From NCBI RefSeq assembly GCF_000151315.2, contig NW_011887294.1:2466969-2526311 (forward strand): a stretch of DNA of 59,343 nucleotides, read 5' to 3'. The translations under genes and the position numbers were made by a program. Of this stretch, positions 28,555 to 40,022 are shown in pieces. Source of the stretch: Capsaspora owczarzaki ATCC 30864 (taxonomy: Eukaryota; Opisthokonta; Filasterea). The number at the start of each line of letters is the position of its first letter. The first letter of the stretch is position 1. A model generated the notes under the pieces. It was not told where the DNA came from and did not search any database. It worked only from the letters and a program-made list of their open reading frames with translations.

Positions 28555-29869
28555 AAAAAAACGCAGCTGGAGGGTGAGCTCGAAGGCGACGCTCAGCGGT
28601 ACTTTGAGCATGCCATCATTTTGCGCGATACCTTGCTCTTCTTGCGCTACAATCCTCAGTTGGCGGCCATTGTCGATCCCAGCGCGGCCGAACTGGCTGC
28701 AAGCGGTGCTCCAGCTCGCCCAATCGCTCTAGGTGTGTCCCCATCGCCCCGCATTTACTTTTCGCCTCTGTCCATTTTTTTTTTGAAGATTGATTGCGAA
28801 ATGTTTTCTTGGTTCCACGTTGTTTTTGATTGACCCACATCATGATTCTGCTTTAGACCTTCTTCGATGCGAAAGTATTTCAACCCTCGATCCGGAAACC
28901 TGCTTCCGTGTACTGAACAAGAACTACCACATGATTGTTTCGATGGCGCCGTTCGCAAAGGAGGTGCGATCGATTCGCGGCTGTGTGCCCCAGCACATTG
29001 GCCCGCCCATTCCAGAGATGGGCTCGGTTTGGTTTAAGCTGTGGCTGTATGGGTGTGCTGGCTCCGGGCCCCCGACGCTGCTGCTCCCGATGGGCGCTCG
29101 GCTCTGCGAACTGCCAGCACTCATGCAACCGTTCGATCGTGTTCTCATCACGACCTGGGATCACGAGCCGACCGTCTCTTCGCTTGCAACAATGTTGCCT
29201 GTGGTCAACGACCAGCTCTGCGGATCTCCAGTGCTGGTGCAAGCGTACAATGAGCAAACAGAAATCGCCTACGTACCGTTTCCGCTCGGGCCAGAAGGCG
29301 AAAGCGGTTCCGACCTGCCCGCCGGTTCCAGCGCCCGACTGGCTGCAGCGCTAGCGCTCATTCAAAAGGTGACCGCCCTGGCAGCCAAGCGCGGGCTGCT
29401 GCCGTTGAGCCAGCATCCGAGTGTGCTCGCGTTGTCCAAGCACATCGATTTGGCACACGCGTGCGGGTACATTTCCATGCTCAAGCTGGGAAACTCGAGC
29501 GACACGTCCATCGCCCTAGATGCCGAAACGCTGCCGGATGGGTCTGAGCTGCCGGCATCCTTGACACACATTGGATTTTTCCATCCCGCGCATGCGACCG
29601 ACTGGGTGGTCCTCGATCTGGCGTTCGGCATCCCGCTCTTCGACGCCATCATCAACGCTGAAGTGTGCCGGCGCATGGCTGTTCATAACCTGTTCGCCAA
29701 GGACGCGCTCCAAGCGCAAATGCAAAGCAATCGCCAACTGGCCCTTGAGCTGCTTGGGTTTATCAACCGACACATTGCCGGTGGGCTCTTGCCCTTGCTG
29801 GATGCGACGGCTGCCACACTGTATCCGACGCAAATTGTGACCTATCCCGCCCACCTTGCAGATTTGTAA
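26703..29869 (+). CDS. FAM91A1: FAM91A1 homologue
   Basis: Six exons: 26703-27374, 27572-27859, 28014-28155, 28253-28428, 28567-28732 and 28857-29869, giving 818 aa (human about 838). Similarity to the family is strong throughout: [90 protein letters not shown] and [19 protein letters not shown]. The first half is the FAM91 N domain and the second half the FAM91 C domain. In animals FAM91A1 works with WDR11 and TBC1D23 in capturing endosome-derived vesicles at the trans-Golgi. The extra feature here is a Gln/His-rich N-terminus (about residues 10-36) encoded by a CAG/CAT run. Introns are short; the fourth carries a CA/CT microsatellite next to its acceptor. Confidence 0.96.
28481..28553 (+). 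repeat. (CA)n(CT)n compound microsatellite in FAM91A1 intron 4
   Basis: About 35 bases of CA pass into about 38 bases of CT. The tract ends 13 bases before the acceptor of exon 5, so it supplies most of the polypyrimidine tract. Confidence 0.92.
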
Positions 29870-30174
29870 AGTGGCGAGACGATGCAGTGGGATTGATTCA
29901 AAGCAAAGCAAAAAAAAAAAAAACAAAACAAAAACCAAAAAACAAACAAACAAACAGACAAACACAAAACAAAAATACAAAAATTCTACCAGTAAATCCC
30001 CTCCCCTTCTCTACTGAAGTCGGAAATCAAAAAGAAGCGTAGGTTGGCTTTAGTAGTACAAAACATGTACATTACAATATCTTAAAAACAATTATCACGA
30101 GAACAAACATGAGACAGCACAATAAAAACTCTGCGATGGATTGACAACATGCAAAAGCAAGCATGCCACGCAAT
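29870..30174. other. Convergent 3' spacer FAM91A1 / DnaJ
   Basis: 305 bp, A-rich, with A runs near 29911-29923 and AACAA repeats. AATAAA at about 30120-30125 on the plus strand could be a FAM91A1 poly(A) signal. Nothing else is seen. Confidence 0.5.
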
Positions 30175-30783
30175 TTAGGAGGTTGAGAACGCGCGCTTGA
30201 CTGCATCTTTCTGAGCAGGACTCAATGCTGCGGGGAAGACAATATCAAACTCGACCAGCAGGTCGCCGCGGACTCCGCTTTTGGTGGGCATTCCTTTGCC
30301 GGAAATGATTCGCTTGAAGCCTGGGGTCAAGACATCGGTGATTTGCAACTCAGCCACACTTCCGTCGATGGTTGGGATTTTTGCCTTGAACCCAACGAGA
30401 GCGTTCACGAGCGGGACTTGGATTTTGGTGGTGAGCTGGTCGCCATCGCGCTTGAAATGAGAGTGCGGCTTCTCTTCGATGACAAACACGACGTCCTGAG
30501 CGGGCTGTCCGTTGAGCTCGTCGCCTTCGCCAGAAAAGCGCACTTTTGTGCCAGCCTTCCATCCGGGTTGGATGTTGACGGTCAGGATTTTGGACGTTTC
30601 CACAACCTTGCCGGTGGCCGAATCTTGGATTTTGCGAGTGATCTTGAGCTTCTTTTCGGTGCCGCGATACAAGTCTTCGAGCGAGACGGGCAGTGCGCGA
30701 GTCAGCACCTGAGGTTTGCGAGGCGCGGCGGCGTGTGTAAACTGCACATCGTCGTCGTCGTCCGAGCCGCTCATACCCCCGTG

Positions 30784-30816
<33 letters not shown>

Positions 30817-31359
30817 TCCTGGCATCCCGCCCATGCCGCCCATGCCTCCGTGCATGCCGCCAAACATGGAGCTGAATGGATCGACGCGTGCACCGCGGCC
30901 GGCACGTGAGCGGCTAGAGCTTCCAGAAGCGCCTGGCGAACCAAACATGTCGGCGCCCGATCCGCCAAAGAACTGGCGGAAGATGTCGTCAGCGTTGGAG
31001 GGTGTAAAGTGCATGCCACCACGACCAGGAGCACCGCCAGATGAGAAATAAAAGGTGCCGGGACCGCCGCCTGCAGAGCCGCCGCCGCCAGCTCCTTCGT
31101 CCCCGCCTGAGGGAGCTCCGCCTTTGAGCCCGGCTTCGCCGTACATGTCGTACACTTGTCGCTTTTGTGGGTCTGAGAGCACCTCGTACGCCTCTGAAAT
31201 CTCCTTGAACTTGTGCTCGGCTTCTGTCTTGTTGTTGGGGTTCTTGTCGGGGTGCCATTTCATGGCGGCTTTGCGATACGCCTTCTTGATGGCGTCCGCA
31301 TCCGACGTACCCTTTGGCAAGCCGAGGACTTTGTAATAATCTGCGCTCTGAGCTGGCAT
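30175..31359 (-). CDS. DNAJB: Class B DnaJ/Hsp40 co-chaperone (DNAJB1/Sis1 type)
   Basis: A single exon of 394 codons, unusual in this intron-rich window. Residues 1-72 are the J domain ([13 protein letters not shown], with the HPD tripeptide at 36-38), which stimulates Hsp70 ATPase. A Gly-rich G/F region follows (about 75-205), ending in a Gly-Gly-Met repeat stretch with an acidic DDDDD patch. Two C-terminal beta domains (about 215-390) show [20 protein letters not shown] and [20 protein letters not shown]. There is no zinc-finger Cys cluster, which puts it in class B. It is likely cytosolic or nuclear, delivers clients to Hsp70 and, through Hsp70, connects to the CHIP ligase elsewhere in the window. 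Confidence 0.95.
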
Positions 31360-32148
31360 CTAATGGAAATGAAAGAAAGAAAACAAAAGAAAGAGTGAGC
31401 CAAAATTGAATCGAGCACATCGACGTTTTAATAATAACGCTCCGACCAAAAAAAAGAGTGTTTGTTGGAACAGCCGGTTCGGGAGCGCAACGGGGAGGCA
31501 ATGCGCACAATGGAGTGAATGATAAGGAGAGCACACGAGTCATTTCGCAGGGGAGGCAAGCGAGGAGAGAGCGAGAGAGAGAGAGAGAGGGGTTTGCGAA
31601 AAAACGGTGGCTGGAAGGCGCGAGAAGCTGCAAGAACGACGCAGATTGAACGCGAAGCTCCCAGAAACAGCTGCTCCAGCCGCCTGCTCTCTTCGCTCGA
31701 GCAAGTTCTCAGGAAGCAAGGAGACAGTCGTGGAGAAGAGGGTGGACTGTGGCGGATGTGCGGGAAAGCAGGGGAAACGGCGACCGAGGCACCATCTCGC
31801 AAAGCACAAACAGAAACCAGTTCGACAACAACGCTAGAGGTTTTCTGTGTGACGAACGGGGGTACCGGAACAAACAAAACAAGAAGAGTGGGATGGAAGA
31901 AGCAAAGAATCCAAAACCATGAACAGCAAATAGAGTACAGTGCGAGAGACAGAGGGAGAAGGAGGTGTGGAGAATTTCCGACATTTCTTCGGTCGGCTTT
32001 TTACTTTGATTTAGACAATGTACATTGACTAGCGATACTGCAAGCGATGAAACAACTCAATTACAATATACAGACTAATGACTAACGAAAAATACACGAT
32101 GCTGCAAAAGCAGGCTACGGCACAGGTAGCCAGTGCCACTCAATGGCT
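31360..32148. other. Spacer between DnaJ and HPt genes, 789 bp
   Basis: A GA run (near 31,567-31,590) and purine-rich sequence lie upstream of the DnaJ start. No exon with support; the open frames here have no family resemblance. Confidence 0.5.
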
Positions 32149-33477
32149 TTAGTGCGCAGGATGGGCTTGGCTGGCAAACAGCTTTTGAAGATAGTCGCGC
32201 AGCACTGAATACTCGCGCTCAATAGTGTAGTACAGCGTGCTGAACTGTTGAGCATCGGGTTGAATGAATTGGTAGATCTGCAGGTTGCAAGGAGCGAGAT
32301 AGCACGCCAGTCAACCTCGTCTCTCGTTATTGTACCCCCCCCCACACCAATTCACATGACAGATAAAAAGCATCGGATCAATCAAATAAACTTCAATGCC
32401 CCCATGTGTTCGACGTACCACCAAGTACGATGCATACTCGAAGCGCAGCATTGCATTTGCTAATCGGTTGAAGCCGAGCGTGCTCGCAGAGCCCTTCTCG
32501 CGATGTGCAAGGTGCTTGAGTGCAATGTAATCGCCAGTTGCCCTGGTGATTGGCAAAACAAAACCAAAAACAAAACAAACAAAAAAAATGAATCTGCGCG
32601 TGCGCGTGTCAACGCGGCAAAGGTGTGAACTGACGCGAGTTGGGGAGAGTTGCCTTACAAGCCCTGCCGGAAGAGCGACAGTCGTTCAGGGGCCTTTGAT
32701 AGGAGCTCGTATGATGTCTCGAGCAGAAACGTGTTGTCCGAAGGGTCCATTCGCAATTTCTGTTTTGGAGGTGTTTTTAGCATGGTGAGTTGAAAGCCAG
32801 ACACTTGTGCACTTTGAGGAAGGGAGCGACACACGGCAAAACGCATCGAGCAATGACAGTCGTTGAAAACCGCAAACGTCAAGTGGGTTTCAATGGCAAT
32901 GGGTTGCTTTGTCTGCTGCAATTTCCGACGTGTCACCACACACGCACGCGCGCGCAGAGCACTGAAATCTTAAACCAGAGATCCAATCTGGACTCAAAAT
33001 TAAAAAAAAAAAGCGATAAAAAAAGCAAAAACAAGCGAAACGAAACGAAACGCACGAGCGAATGGGGAAAAAGAGGGAGAAGAGAGCGACACAAACGAAG
33101 CAGGAGGAACGCGATTAGATGTGAGTGTGGGAGTGTGGGTGCATCGCATCGCGTGTGACGTTGGTGGAGGCGTGAGGGCCGAGCAACGACCATTGTTCAG
33201 GGGAAGAGCACGAATTGAATGGAAGAGACCGCGCGTGCCCAAATTCTGCCAATCTCCCACCCTAACCGTCCCACCACAGCGAAGGCGCGCCGTGCCCGCG
33301 GGACTGGAGACGGAGGTCGAACAAGGCAGCCGCGCAAACCAAGCGAGGAAGAGAGGAGAGAGGGTGCTGCGTTACCAGGAACGTGGGGAGGTCGACAACA
33401 GCTTCCGGCAAAAGAGCTGCGAGGTTGACTTCCGACACATACTGCGGCGGCGGCGGCTGCTGCTCCTGGTACTCCAT
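32149..33477 (-). CDS. Histidine-containing phosphotransfer (HPt, YPD1-like) protein
   Basis: Four exons: 33376-33477 (start ATG at 33477), 32659-32759, 32422-32542 and 32149-32277, giving 150 aa (yeast YPD1 has 167). The centre carries an HPt core: LKHLAHREKGSASTLGFNRL, with His 81 as the expected phospho-acceptor, preceded by a helix (LETSYELLSKAPERLSLFRQ) and followed by helices LANAMLRFEYASYL and EREYSVLRDYLQKLF, as in the four-helix bundle of the family. The canonical H-x-L-K-G is H-R-E-K-G here. HPt proteins relay phosphate between hybrid histidine kinases and response regulators in osmotic or oxidative stress signalling. No kinase or regulator partner lies in the window. A Pro/Gln-rich N-terminus precedes the domain. 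Confidence 0.8.
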
Positions 33478-35050
33478 GCTGTTGCGGTGATGTAAGTGTT
33501 GGGGTTGACTCTTGAGACTGCCGAATCGATGGTGCGTGCTGGCGGCAGCGGGGACGAGTTATGTAGTGGCTGTTGCTGCTGCGAACCCAGCCAAAAAAAA
33601 AAAAAAAAAAAAAAAAAAATCAAACAAAGAGAAAAAAAAAGAAAAAAAAAAAAAAAGAAAAAGTGAGAAAAAAAAAAAAAAAGAGGTGAGAAATACAGAA
33701 ACTGTGGGACAAAAACACCAACACCAAAGATCAAAGTCACAATGCAGCCGACAACCATGCAACGATGGCTGGCAACCGACGCTTCGCAGCGGGCAATTTG
33801 GAGACGAGTCACATTTGGTCGCGTGCGCATCCGATTTGTCAACCAACCGCCGCTTGGCTTGTCATCGCTCGACTCGTCTTGGTGGAGGAGCGAGACGTTG
33901 CTCAAATGACACTGGCATCGGGCGCCAAGCTTTTCCCGTCGGTTTCAGGATGGGAGCCAAACCGCAGTGTCATCTGGATGGAAGGGCTGGCGGTCGAGAG
34001 ACCAGGCAACGAAACGCGCCTTGCAGGAGTGACGCCACCAGAAACTGCTGGTGGGTGGCTTCAGCCTGCTACCGACGAGAGCGATGCCTTGGGTTGTTTG
34101 TTTTCTTGTGAATTGGGGACTCGAGCAGGGTGACGGTTGGCTCGTTTGTCGTTTGTCGTTTTTCGTGCGTTTGGAATGGAGAAGGATGGTTTTTCGCCAT
34201 ACAGTACAGTTTTACTGGAGCTGCTCAGTTGTGGAATGACCTGCGAACGCTTGGAGCGCATACACAGAGCTGTATTCGCCCCCCCCCCCCAGATTCGCGG
34301 GGGTTTGGGTCGAGGGGCAAGTCGGGTCAGGTCACCCTAAACCGCGATTCAAAATCGCTGCCGGCTCGGATTCGCCCTCCCCTCCACGCTGCCCAATTCC
34401 CACTCTCTTTCAAAGGCCTGAATAGAGCCGAGCACCGCCCTTGTTGAGCAAAAAGTGCCCACGTCGGACTCTGCTTGGCGTCGCGATCTATGAGGCCATA
34501 GTCAATCAGTCACGGAGATTAAGAAAGCCGAATCGGCCGTCGGTCCTCGTACCTGTGTGCTCGTAGAACTCAACCGAACCGCCCACTCCTTCTCAAACAC
34601 AATCCTGTTCCCCTGAGCATTGGTACGCACTCACATTTTGCACGCTGCGCACTCACTGTTAAGGTGCCGATTGCCGCTGCATTCGACCAAACACAGCGTG
34701 AGTGTTTCTCACACTTCCAATTTTTTTCTTTTGCGTTTTCCAATCACTGCAGCAAAGCCCCCGCCTCCCTTCCCCCCCCCACCTCTCATTAGCACTATGG
34801 AAGTGGTGCAACGTGGCTCGCTTTTTCTTTCTTCCGCTTCCTCTGACGCAGTGGGTGGTCTGGCAATGCGCAGGCTAAATTAGGGCGAGGGTAATGGCGC
34901 CCACCATGGGGCAACCACGGCGATTTTTGTTGGATTGCGAACAATTCAACGCGCGCGTATAAAAGGGAAGGCGTGAGCAAATTCAAACAAGGTCACTCCT
35001 GCTTCTTGCACATTTCACAAAGCACAAACACCCCCAAAACTCGCACAACA
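33478..35050. other. Divergent spacer HPt / GST, 1.57 kb
   Basis: It contains a long interrupted poly(A) region (33,592-33,680) and a C run (near 34,280-34,290). A TATA box lies at the right end, before the GST gene. Open frames over the A tract encode poly-Lys or poly-Phe and are artefacts. No exon found. Confidence 0.55.
34958..34964 (+). promoter_or_regulatory. TATA box of the GST gene
   Basis: TATAAAA lies in a GC-rich setting (GCGCGCG just before it), 87 bp upstream of the GST ATG. That leaves room for a short leader of about 50-60 nt. It is the clearest core promoter in the window. Confidence 0.7.
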
Positions 35051-35781
35051 ATGCCCGTCGCAAAGATCTACGGTCTGCCCCTCTCCACCTGCGCCCAGCG
35101 CGTCATGATGGCGCTGCACGAGCACAACGTCCCCTTTGAATTCGTCCCAGTCAGCTTTGCCGAGATCAAGGAGTCGGCCCACCTTGCTCGCCAGCCCTTT
35201 GGCCAGATGCCCGTGTTTGAGGACGTCGACGGCTTCCAGGTCTATGGTACGCAACGCACCGCAGCGCGAGGGGCAGGTGCCAAAAGCTAAAATAACTCTG
35301 TGCCTCACTTTGTCGTTGTTTGTCGCTTTTGCGAGCAGAATCTCGCGCCATCATCCACTACATTGACGCCAAGTACAAGGGCCAGGGCAACGACCTGGTC
35401 CCCGCGGACATCAAGCAGGCCGCCCTGGTCGAGCAGTGGCTCTCGGTCGAGTATTCCAACTTCAATCCCGCGACCACGGCCATCGTCACCGAGACCGTCT
35501 TCAAGCCGCACCTGTTCAAGATTGAGGGCGACATGGCCAATGCCGAGGCCCAGGCCGCCAAGCTCGCCAAGATCCTCGACGTCTACGAGCAGCACCTGTC
35601 CAAGAACGAGTACCTTGCCAACAACCAATTCTCGCTCGCTGATCTTGCCCACCTTCCGTACGGGCAGCACCTTGCCCGCGGCCAGTTCGGTCACCTCATC
35701 ACCTCGCGCCCCCACGTCAACGCCTGGTGGAACCGCATCACCTCGCGCCCCACCTGGCAGAAGGTCCTTTCCCACCAATAA
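35051..35781 (+). CDS. GST: Glutathione S-transferase, phi-like class
   Basis: Two exons, 35051-35246 and 35339-35781, joined through G|AA, give 212 aa, a standard cytosolic GST length. Residues 1-80 are the thioredoxin-like domain: KIYGLPLSTCAQRVMMALHE with Ser 12 as probable catalytic residue, the cis-Pro region QMPVFEDVDGF, and ESRAI that binds the gamma-glutamyl part of glutathione. The C-terminal helical domain contains LADLAHLPYGQHL and ends in the WWNRITSRPTWQKVL motif common in phi-class enzymes. It conjugates glutathione to electrophiles in the cytosol. Very G+C-rich, strongly biased codon use and a TATA box suggest high expression. Confidence 0.94.
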
Positions 35782-35798
35782 GCCGCTTGATTGTTTGA

Positions 35799-35804
35799 AA
35801 TAAA
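35799..35804 (+). terminator. Probable poly(A) signal of GST
   Basis: AATAAA lies 18 bp after the GST stop codon and is followed by an A-rich stretch. This very close spacing suggests a short 3' UTR. Confidence 0.5.
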
Positions 35805-36212
35805 ACAAAAAGATGCTGCAGTAGTGCTTGTTATGGTAATACAGCTGTTTTTGTTTGTGTTTTGTGTATTGCTGCGCACGTTGAAGTCATTCGCAGAAGA
35901 GGCGGGGAAGCTGCCGTTGATTGTTTGCCTTTTGTTGGTTTACCGTTCGTTCACTGTCTGCTGATACCACTGCAGCGGTTGTAGCATAACCGAGCATTCC
36001 TGCTCCCCCCCCTCCTTCGCGTCTCTCCTCGCTCGCTCTCTCTGGTTGTGCATGTTGGTCTGCCAATCGCCCATGCAAATTGCCAATGCATCCATGCACA
36101 TGGCTTTGCTTTCCGTTTTGAGTGGTTGATTAGTTTACTCGTTTTTTTTTTTCTTTTCTTTTTTTTTCTTTCCTTCCTGACTCTTTCTCTTTCTCTTCTT
36201 GAGCACATTACA
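35805..36212. other. Spacer GST to purple acid phosphatase
   Basis: About 400 bp with T-rich and CT-rich sequence just before the phosphatase start, resembling a pyrimidine-rich leader. No exon was seen. Confidence 0.45.
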
Positions 36213-38880
36213 ATGCGCGGTGCTGCTCTCTTTGCTCTGCTGGTTGCACTGCTGGCTGCAGCGACCACGACCCGTGCGCGTAAGTTGTTGCATTGCATTG
36301 CGCAGTCATACGATCATTTTGTGTTTTCTCTCTCTCTGCTCTCTCTCTCTCTCTCTCTCTCTCTCTGCTTCTCTCTCGATTTCGTCGCACTTGATTATAA
36401 TACATGTACGCACGCCTCGCCTCGCGCTGTGTGCCGAGTGAGTGTGAGTGCAGTGTGAGTAGTGCGAGTGCGAGCGTCTGGTGCGGTTTGGTTTGAAAAA
36501 AAAAAAGACCCGTTCCCGCACCCGCTCATTTCAATGCCGATAATGCTGCAGACTGATAACCGGATGGCTGCTGATAGCTGCTGATAGCCGGATGGTTGTT
36601 GATAGCTGACACTCGGGACTCTGTCTCTCTCTCTCTCTCTCTTCTCTGCTTGTTCCCCAACAGACAAGTTTGTGCACCCGCTGGAGGGCATCGAGCTCGC
36701 AGCCATGCGTCGCGCGACCAAGGCCGAGTCGCCCCGCTCGCTGGCGTTTGCAGTGACGCCCAACACGCTCGAGGCGGCCGAGGGGACTGTCACGGTCATC
36801 TGGGCCGGGCTGGACGACCCACAGCCAGACGACTGGATTGCCCTGTACACCCCGCTTCCCAGCAACCTCAGCGCGATCGTGCCCGTCAAGTTCAAGATGT
36901 GCACCATCAGCCCCACCCATCTCAGCTCGGGCAGTGGCTCGCTCACCTTTACGCTCATCAACATGCGCGACTCTAACTCGTTCGTCTTCTTCCGTGGCGG
37001 TCTCACCGCTCCTGTCGCCGTCGCGCAAACCGATCCGGTCGAGTTTGAGAGCTACGACATTCCCATGCATCCGCATCTGGCCATCACCGACAATCCCAGC
37101 GAAATGAGGTGAGTGGCGTGTGTGTTTTGTCAACTCGAGGGTGTTGAAGGTGTTTCGTTTTGAGTGTTTCATCGACTGACTGATCCCCCCCCCCTGTTCT
37201 CGCTCTTGTCCGATTACTTTGCTCGTTGGACCTGAAAAGCCTCATGTGGACGTCGCGAAAGGCCGCCATGCCGATCGCCCTGCTCGGCACGTCCACGACC
37301 TCTGTCACCACCACCTTCAATGCCACGACCACGTCGTACAGCGCTTCCGACATGTGCGGCGAGCCCGCCACATCGTACGGCTACCGCCCCGCTGGCTTGA
37401 TCCATACTGTCATCTTTACAGGCCTTCAGCCACGCACCCGCTACTACTACGTGTTTGGCGATCCTTCGTACGGCATGAGCACAATTTACTCGTTCGTATC
37501 CGCTCCTGCCCGTGGCGACACCAGTCTGGTTCGCTGGGTTGTGTTTGGAGGTGAGATGCTTTTTTGAAGTCTAGTTGTGTTTGTTTTGATTGGCAATCCT
37601 CAAACGCTCACACATGTTGTTTGTGCACTGGACAGACATGGGCCGTGCCGAGCGCGACGGCTCGAACGAGTACCAAGTGTACGAGCCCCCGTCCATCAAT
37701 ACGACCGACCGCATCATTGCCGAGTTGAAGCGCGGAGACGTTGATTTTGTTGGTCACTTTGGTGACATTAGCTATGCTCGGTGAGTGTGTGTTTTGTTTC
37801 CGGAGTTTCAGACGCACGGACACTGCCTTACGAGGATGTTGCCGCATGTGTCGTGTAATTCTCACGATTCTCGTGATTTTGGTGTTTGTGTTTTCGCATG
37901 ACAGTGGCTACGCGAGCGATTGGGACTCGTTCTTCGCCCAGGTTCGTCCAATTGCCTCGGCAGTGCCGTATCTGATCGCTTCTGGCAACCATGAGCGAGA
38001 CTGGAACAACTCTGGCGCGCTGTTCCCGGGCTACGATTCCGGCGGTGAGTGCGGCGTGCCGTACAACGCCCGATTCCTCATGCCCGGTTCCAAGCCAACC
38101 AGCAAGGCGGGTGTGCGCATGGACGGTGGAATTGTCAAGGACTCTCCCTGGTACTCTGCCAACTACGGTCCCATCCATCTGACTGTGATGAGCACCGAGC
38201 ACGACTTTAGTGCTGGCAGCACCCAGTTGGCTTGGATTGAGCAGGATTTGGCGAGCGTCGATCGTTCCGTCACTCCTTGGCTGTTGTTTGCTGGGCATCG
38301 GTAAAGCAGGGTCATGTTTGGCGACGATTGTTCTTGTGGTTATTTGTTCCAGGATGCGTTGAGGGAGTGAGAATCTCACCAATTTCTTGTCGGGCTTCAC
38401 GTTCTTGTTATTTTTTTTCTTTGGACTGTGTTCTCCATCACCAACTCTGACAACAGTCCCATGTATATTGATTCGACCGACGTCTCGCCTGTGACTGGAG
38501 ACCAGCCTGTTGCGACCGCACTTCGTCAGTTCGTCGAGCCGCTGTTGTTCAAGTACCGCGCCGACCTGACCATGTTTGGTCATCACCACTCGTACCAGCG
38601 CAGCTGCCCCTCGCTCAACCTGACTTGCATTACCACTCCTCAGCCACCGAATGCTGCAACACCTTGGTCGTATCTTGGCCCTGTTAACGTCGTCATTGGC
38701 ATGGCCGGTCAGAGCCTTTCGCAAAACCTCATTGCGGCCCAACCGTCCTGGGTTGTCGCTGTCAACGACCAGGTCTATGGCTACGCTCGCCTGCAAGCCG
38801 ACAAGACGAGTCTTGCGTTCCAGTTTATCATCAACAACAGCGACCAGATCGGAGACCAGTTTACGCTGCGTCACGCCTAA
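36213..38880 (+). CDS. Purple acid phosphatase, secreted
   Basis: Six exons: 36213-36279, 36664-37108, 37240-37550, 37636-37780, 37905-38300 and 38457-38880, giving 595 aa. Exon 1 is a signal peptide (MRGAALFALLVALLAA) and ends at its cleavage region. Residues about 40-280 are the fibronectin-like N-terminal domain of large plant/fungal-type enzymes. The metallophosphatase core shows all five metal-site motifs: GDMG, GDISY, GNHE, the FAGHRPMY region and GHHHSYQR. The dinuclear metal centre hydrolyses phosphate monoesters at acid pH, outside the cell or in lysosome-like compartments. The first intron carries a CT repeat and a degenerate GCTGATAG minisatellite. The gene ends about 300 bp from a convergent gene. 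Confidence 0.93.
36329..36381 (+). repeat. (CT)n tract in phosphatase intron 1
   Basis: A CT-dinucleotide run broken by two TGCT steps. It is intronic and is not the acceptor tract. Confidence 0.8.
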
Positions 38881-39177
38881 CGCCTTTGGATGGCTGGTTG
38901 TGCTGGACAGTGTTCGAAACGCGCAATTGCGAGTTTGATTAGACAAACTGAAGTGTATTGCAGCCAAGCTCGATGCGTGTGCGCGAATCGAAGGATGTCA
39001 AAGAAACAAAAATCCAGCTTGTGTTGAATTTCGTGTCACATTGTTAAGTCGGAAATGGAGGATAGTCTTCTGATCGGTTAGGGGAGGGGCGGTTTTCGGG
39101 CGAGGCGGGGGCGGGGAGGTGATGAATCGGTGAACACCGCAACTACAGAAAAACAAAGAAACGAATGTGCTTGGCAT

Positions 39178-40022
39178 TTACAGAAGGACACGGACATAAG
39201 GATTGACAAGAAGCACCAAAACAATCAAACACAGCAGGAAGAGAAAAATGACTTTAAAGCGCCAAGTGTATACACAGCTCTCTGGTTTCAAAAAGCAAAA
39301 CAACAAAAAGAAAAAGCAACAATAGAAAGACAGAGGGAGGATGGTGAGTGACAATGCAAGCACAGCCCAACCCCTTTCAATGTGTGCGCGTCAAGGTGGG
39401 AAGACAACATTGCAAACTACTGGAGTGAGTGAGTGAGTGAGTGAGAGTTGAACGTCAATAACTGACCTCGATTGGAGCGAGGGGCCGGCCTGGAAGCTCT
39501 ACGCTGCGGCTTGCTGACGGACATCGGAAGAGGCATTGTCACACTGCTGGACATGCTATGCTGCATGATGTCCTTCATGGGATTGTAGTCATCGGTATTC
39601 ATGTCCAATTCGTCAGGCATAAAGTATTGGTCGCCCAGGTTGGCCTCGGGCATGCTTGCTGAGCTTGCACTCGTCGAGGACGACGAAACGAGGCCTTTGA
39701 GCCGGCTCCATATCACCGCGGGAGAGCTCACTGCGGACTGAGAAGTTTTGGACCTCGAGCCCAGCTTGGCGGAACGCGGTGTTGCTGATCCGTCAGGGGA
39801 AGGCCCAAAGCTGTAGGACGTTTTCGAGCGCGAAGCGGTGATACTAGCAGACGCATGGTCATGCGATGAACGAGAACCCGAGCCCACCAGGCTATGAGAC
39901 GTTGCAGAGCTCGAGCTCGCAATGCCGTACTCTGACGATGGTGGCGAAACCTTTGGAGGATCGTCGTTGGCAACAGAACCATGCTTTTCGGCCCACTCGG
40001 CCAGTTCATTCCGCGGCTCCAT
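39178..40022 (-). CDS. Predicted tail-anchored membrane protein, Ser-rich, unknown
   Basis: Two exons: 39467-40022 (start ATG at 40022) and 39178-39281, joined G|AG with donor GTCAGT, giving 219 aa. The first 150 residues are Ser-rich and probably disordered (EPRNELAEWAEKHG near the start, many SRSKTS-like motifs). A short acidic stretch follows (LGDQYFMPDELDMNTDDY), then a basic patch RRASRPAPRSNR. Exon 2 encodes a WRFKV basic edge and a single strongly hydrophobic C-terminal helix (IFLFLLCLIVLVLLV), followed by only seven residues. That is the build of a tail-anchored protein of the ER, mitochondrial outer membrane or Golgi. Without exon 2 the frame would run on into GAGT repeats, so the splice is preferred. 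I do not recognise the family. Confidence 0.62.

Noticed and set aside
33592-33680. Poly(A) region considered as the tail of a retroelement
   Set aside because: No element-like sequence precedes it on either strand; similar A runs occur in many spacers here.
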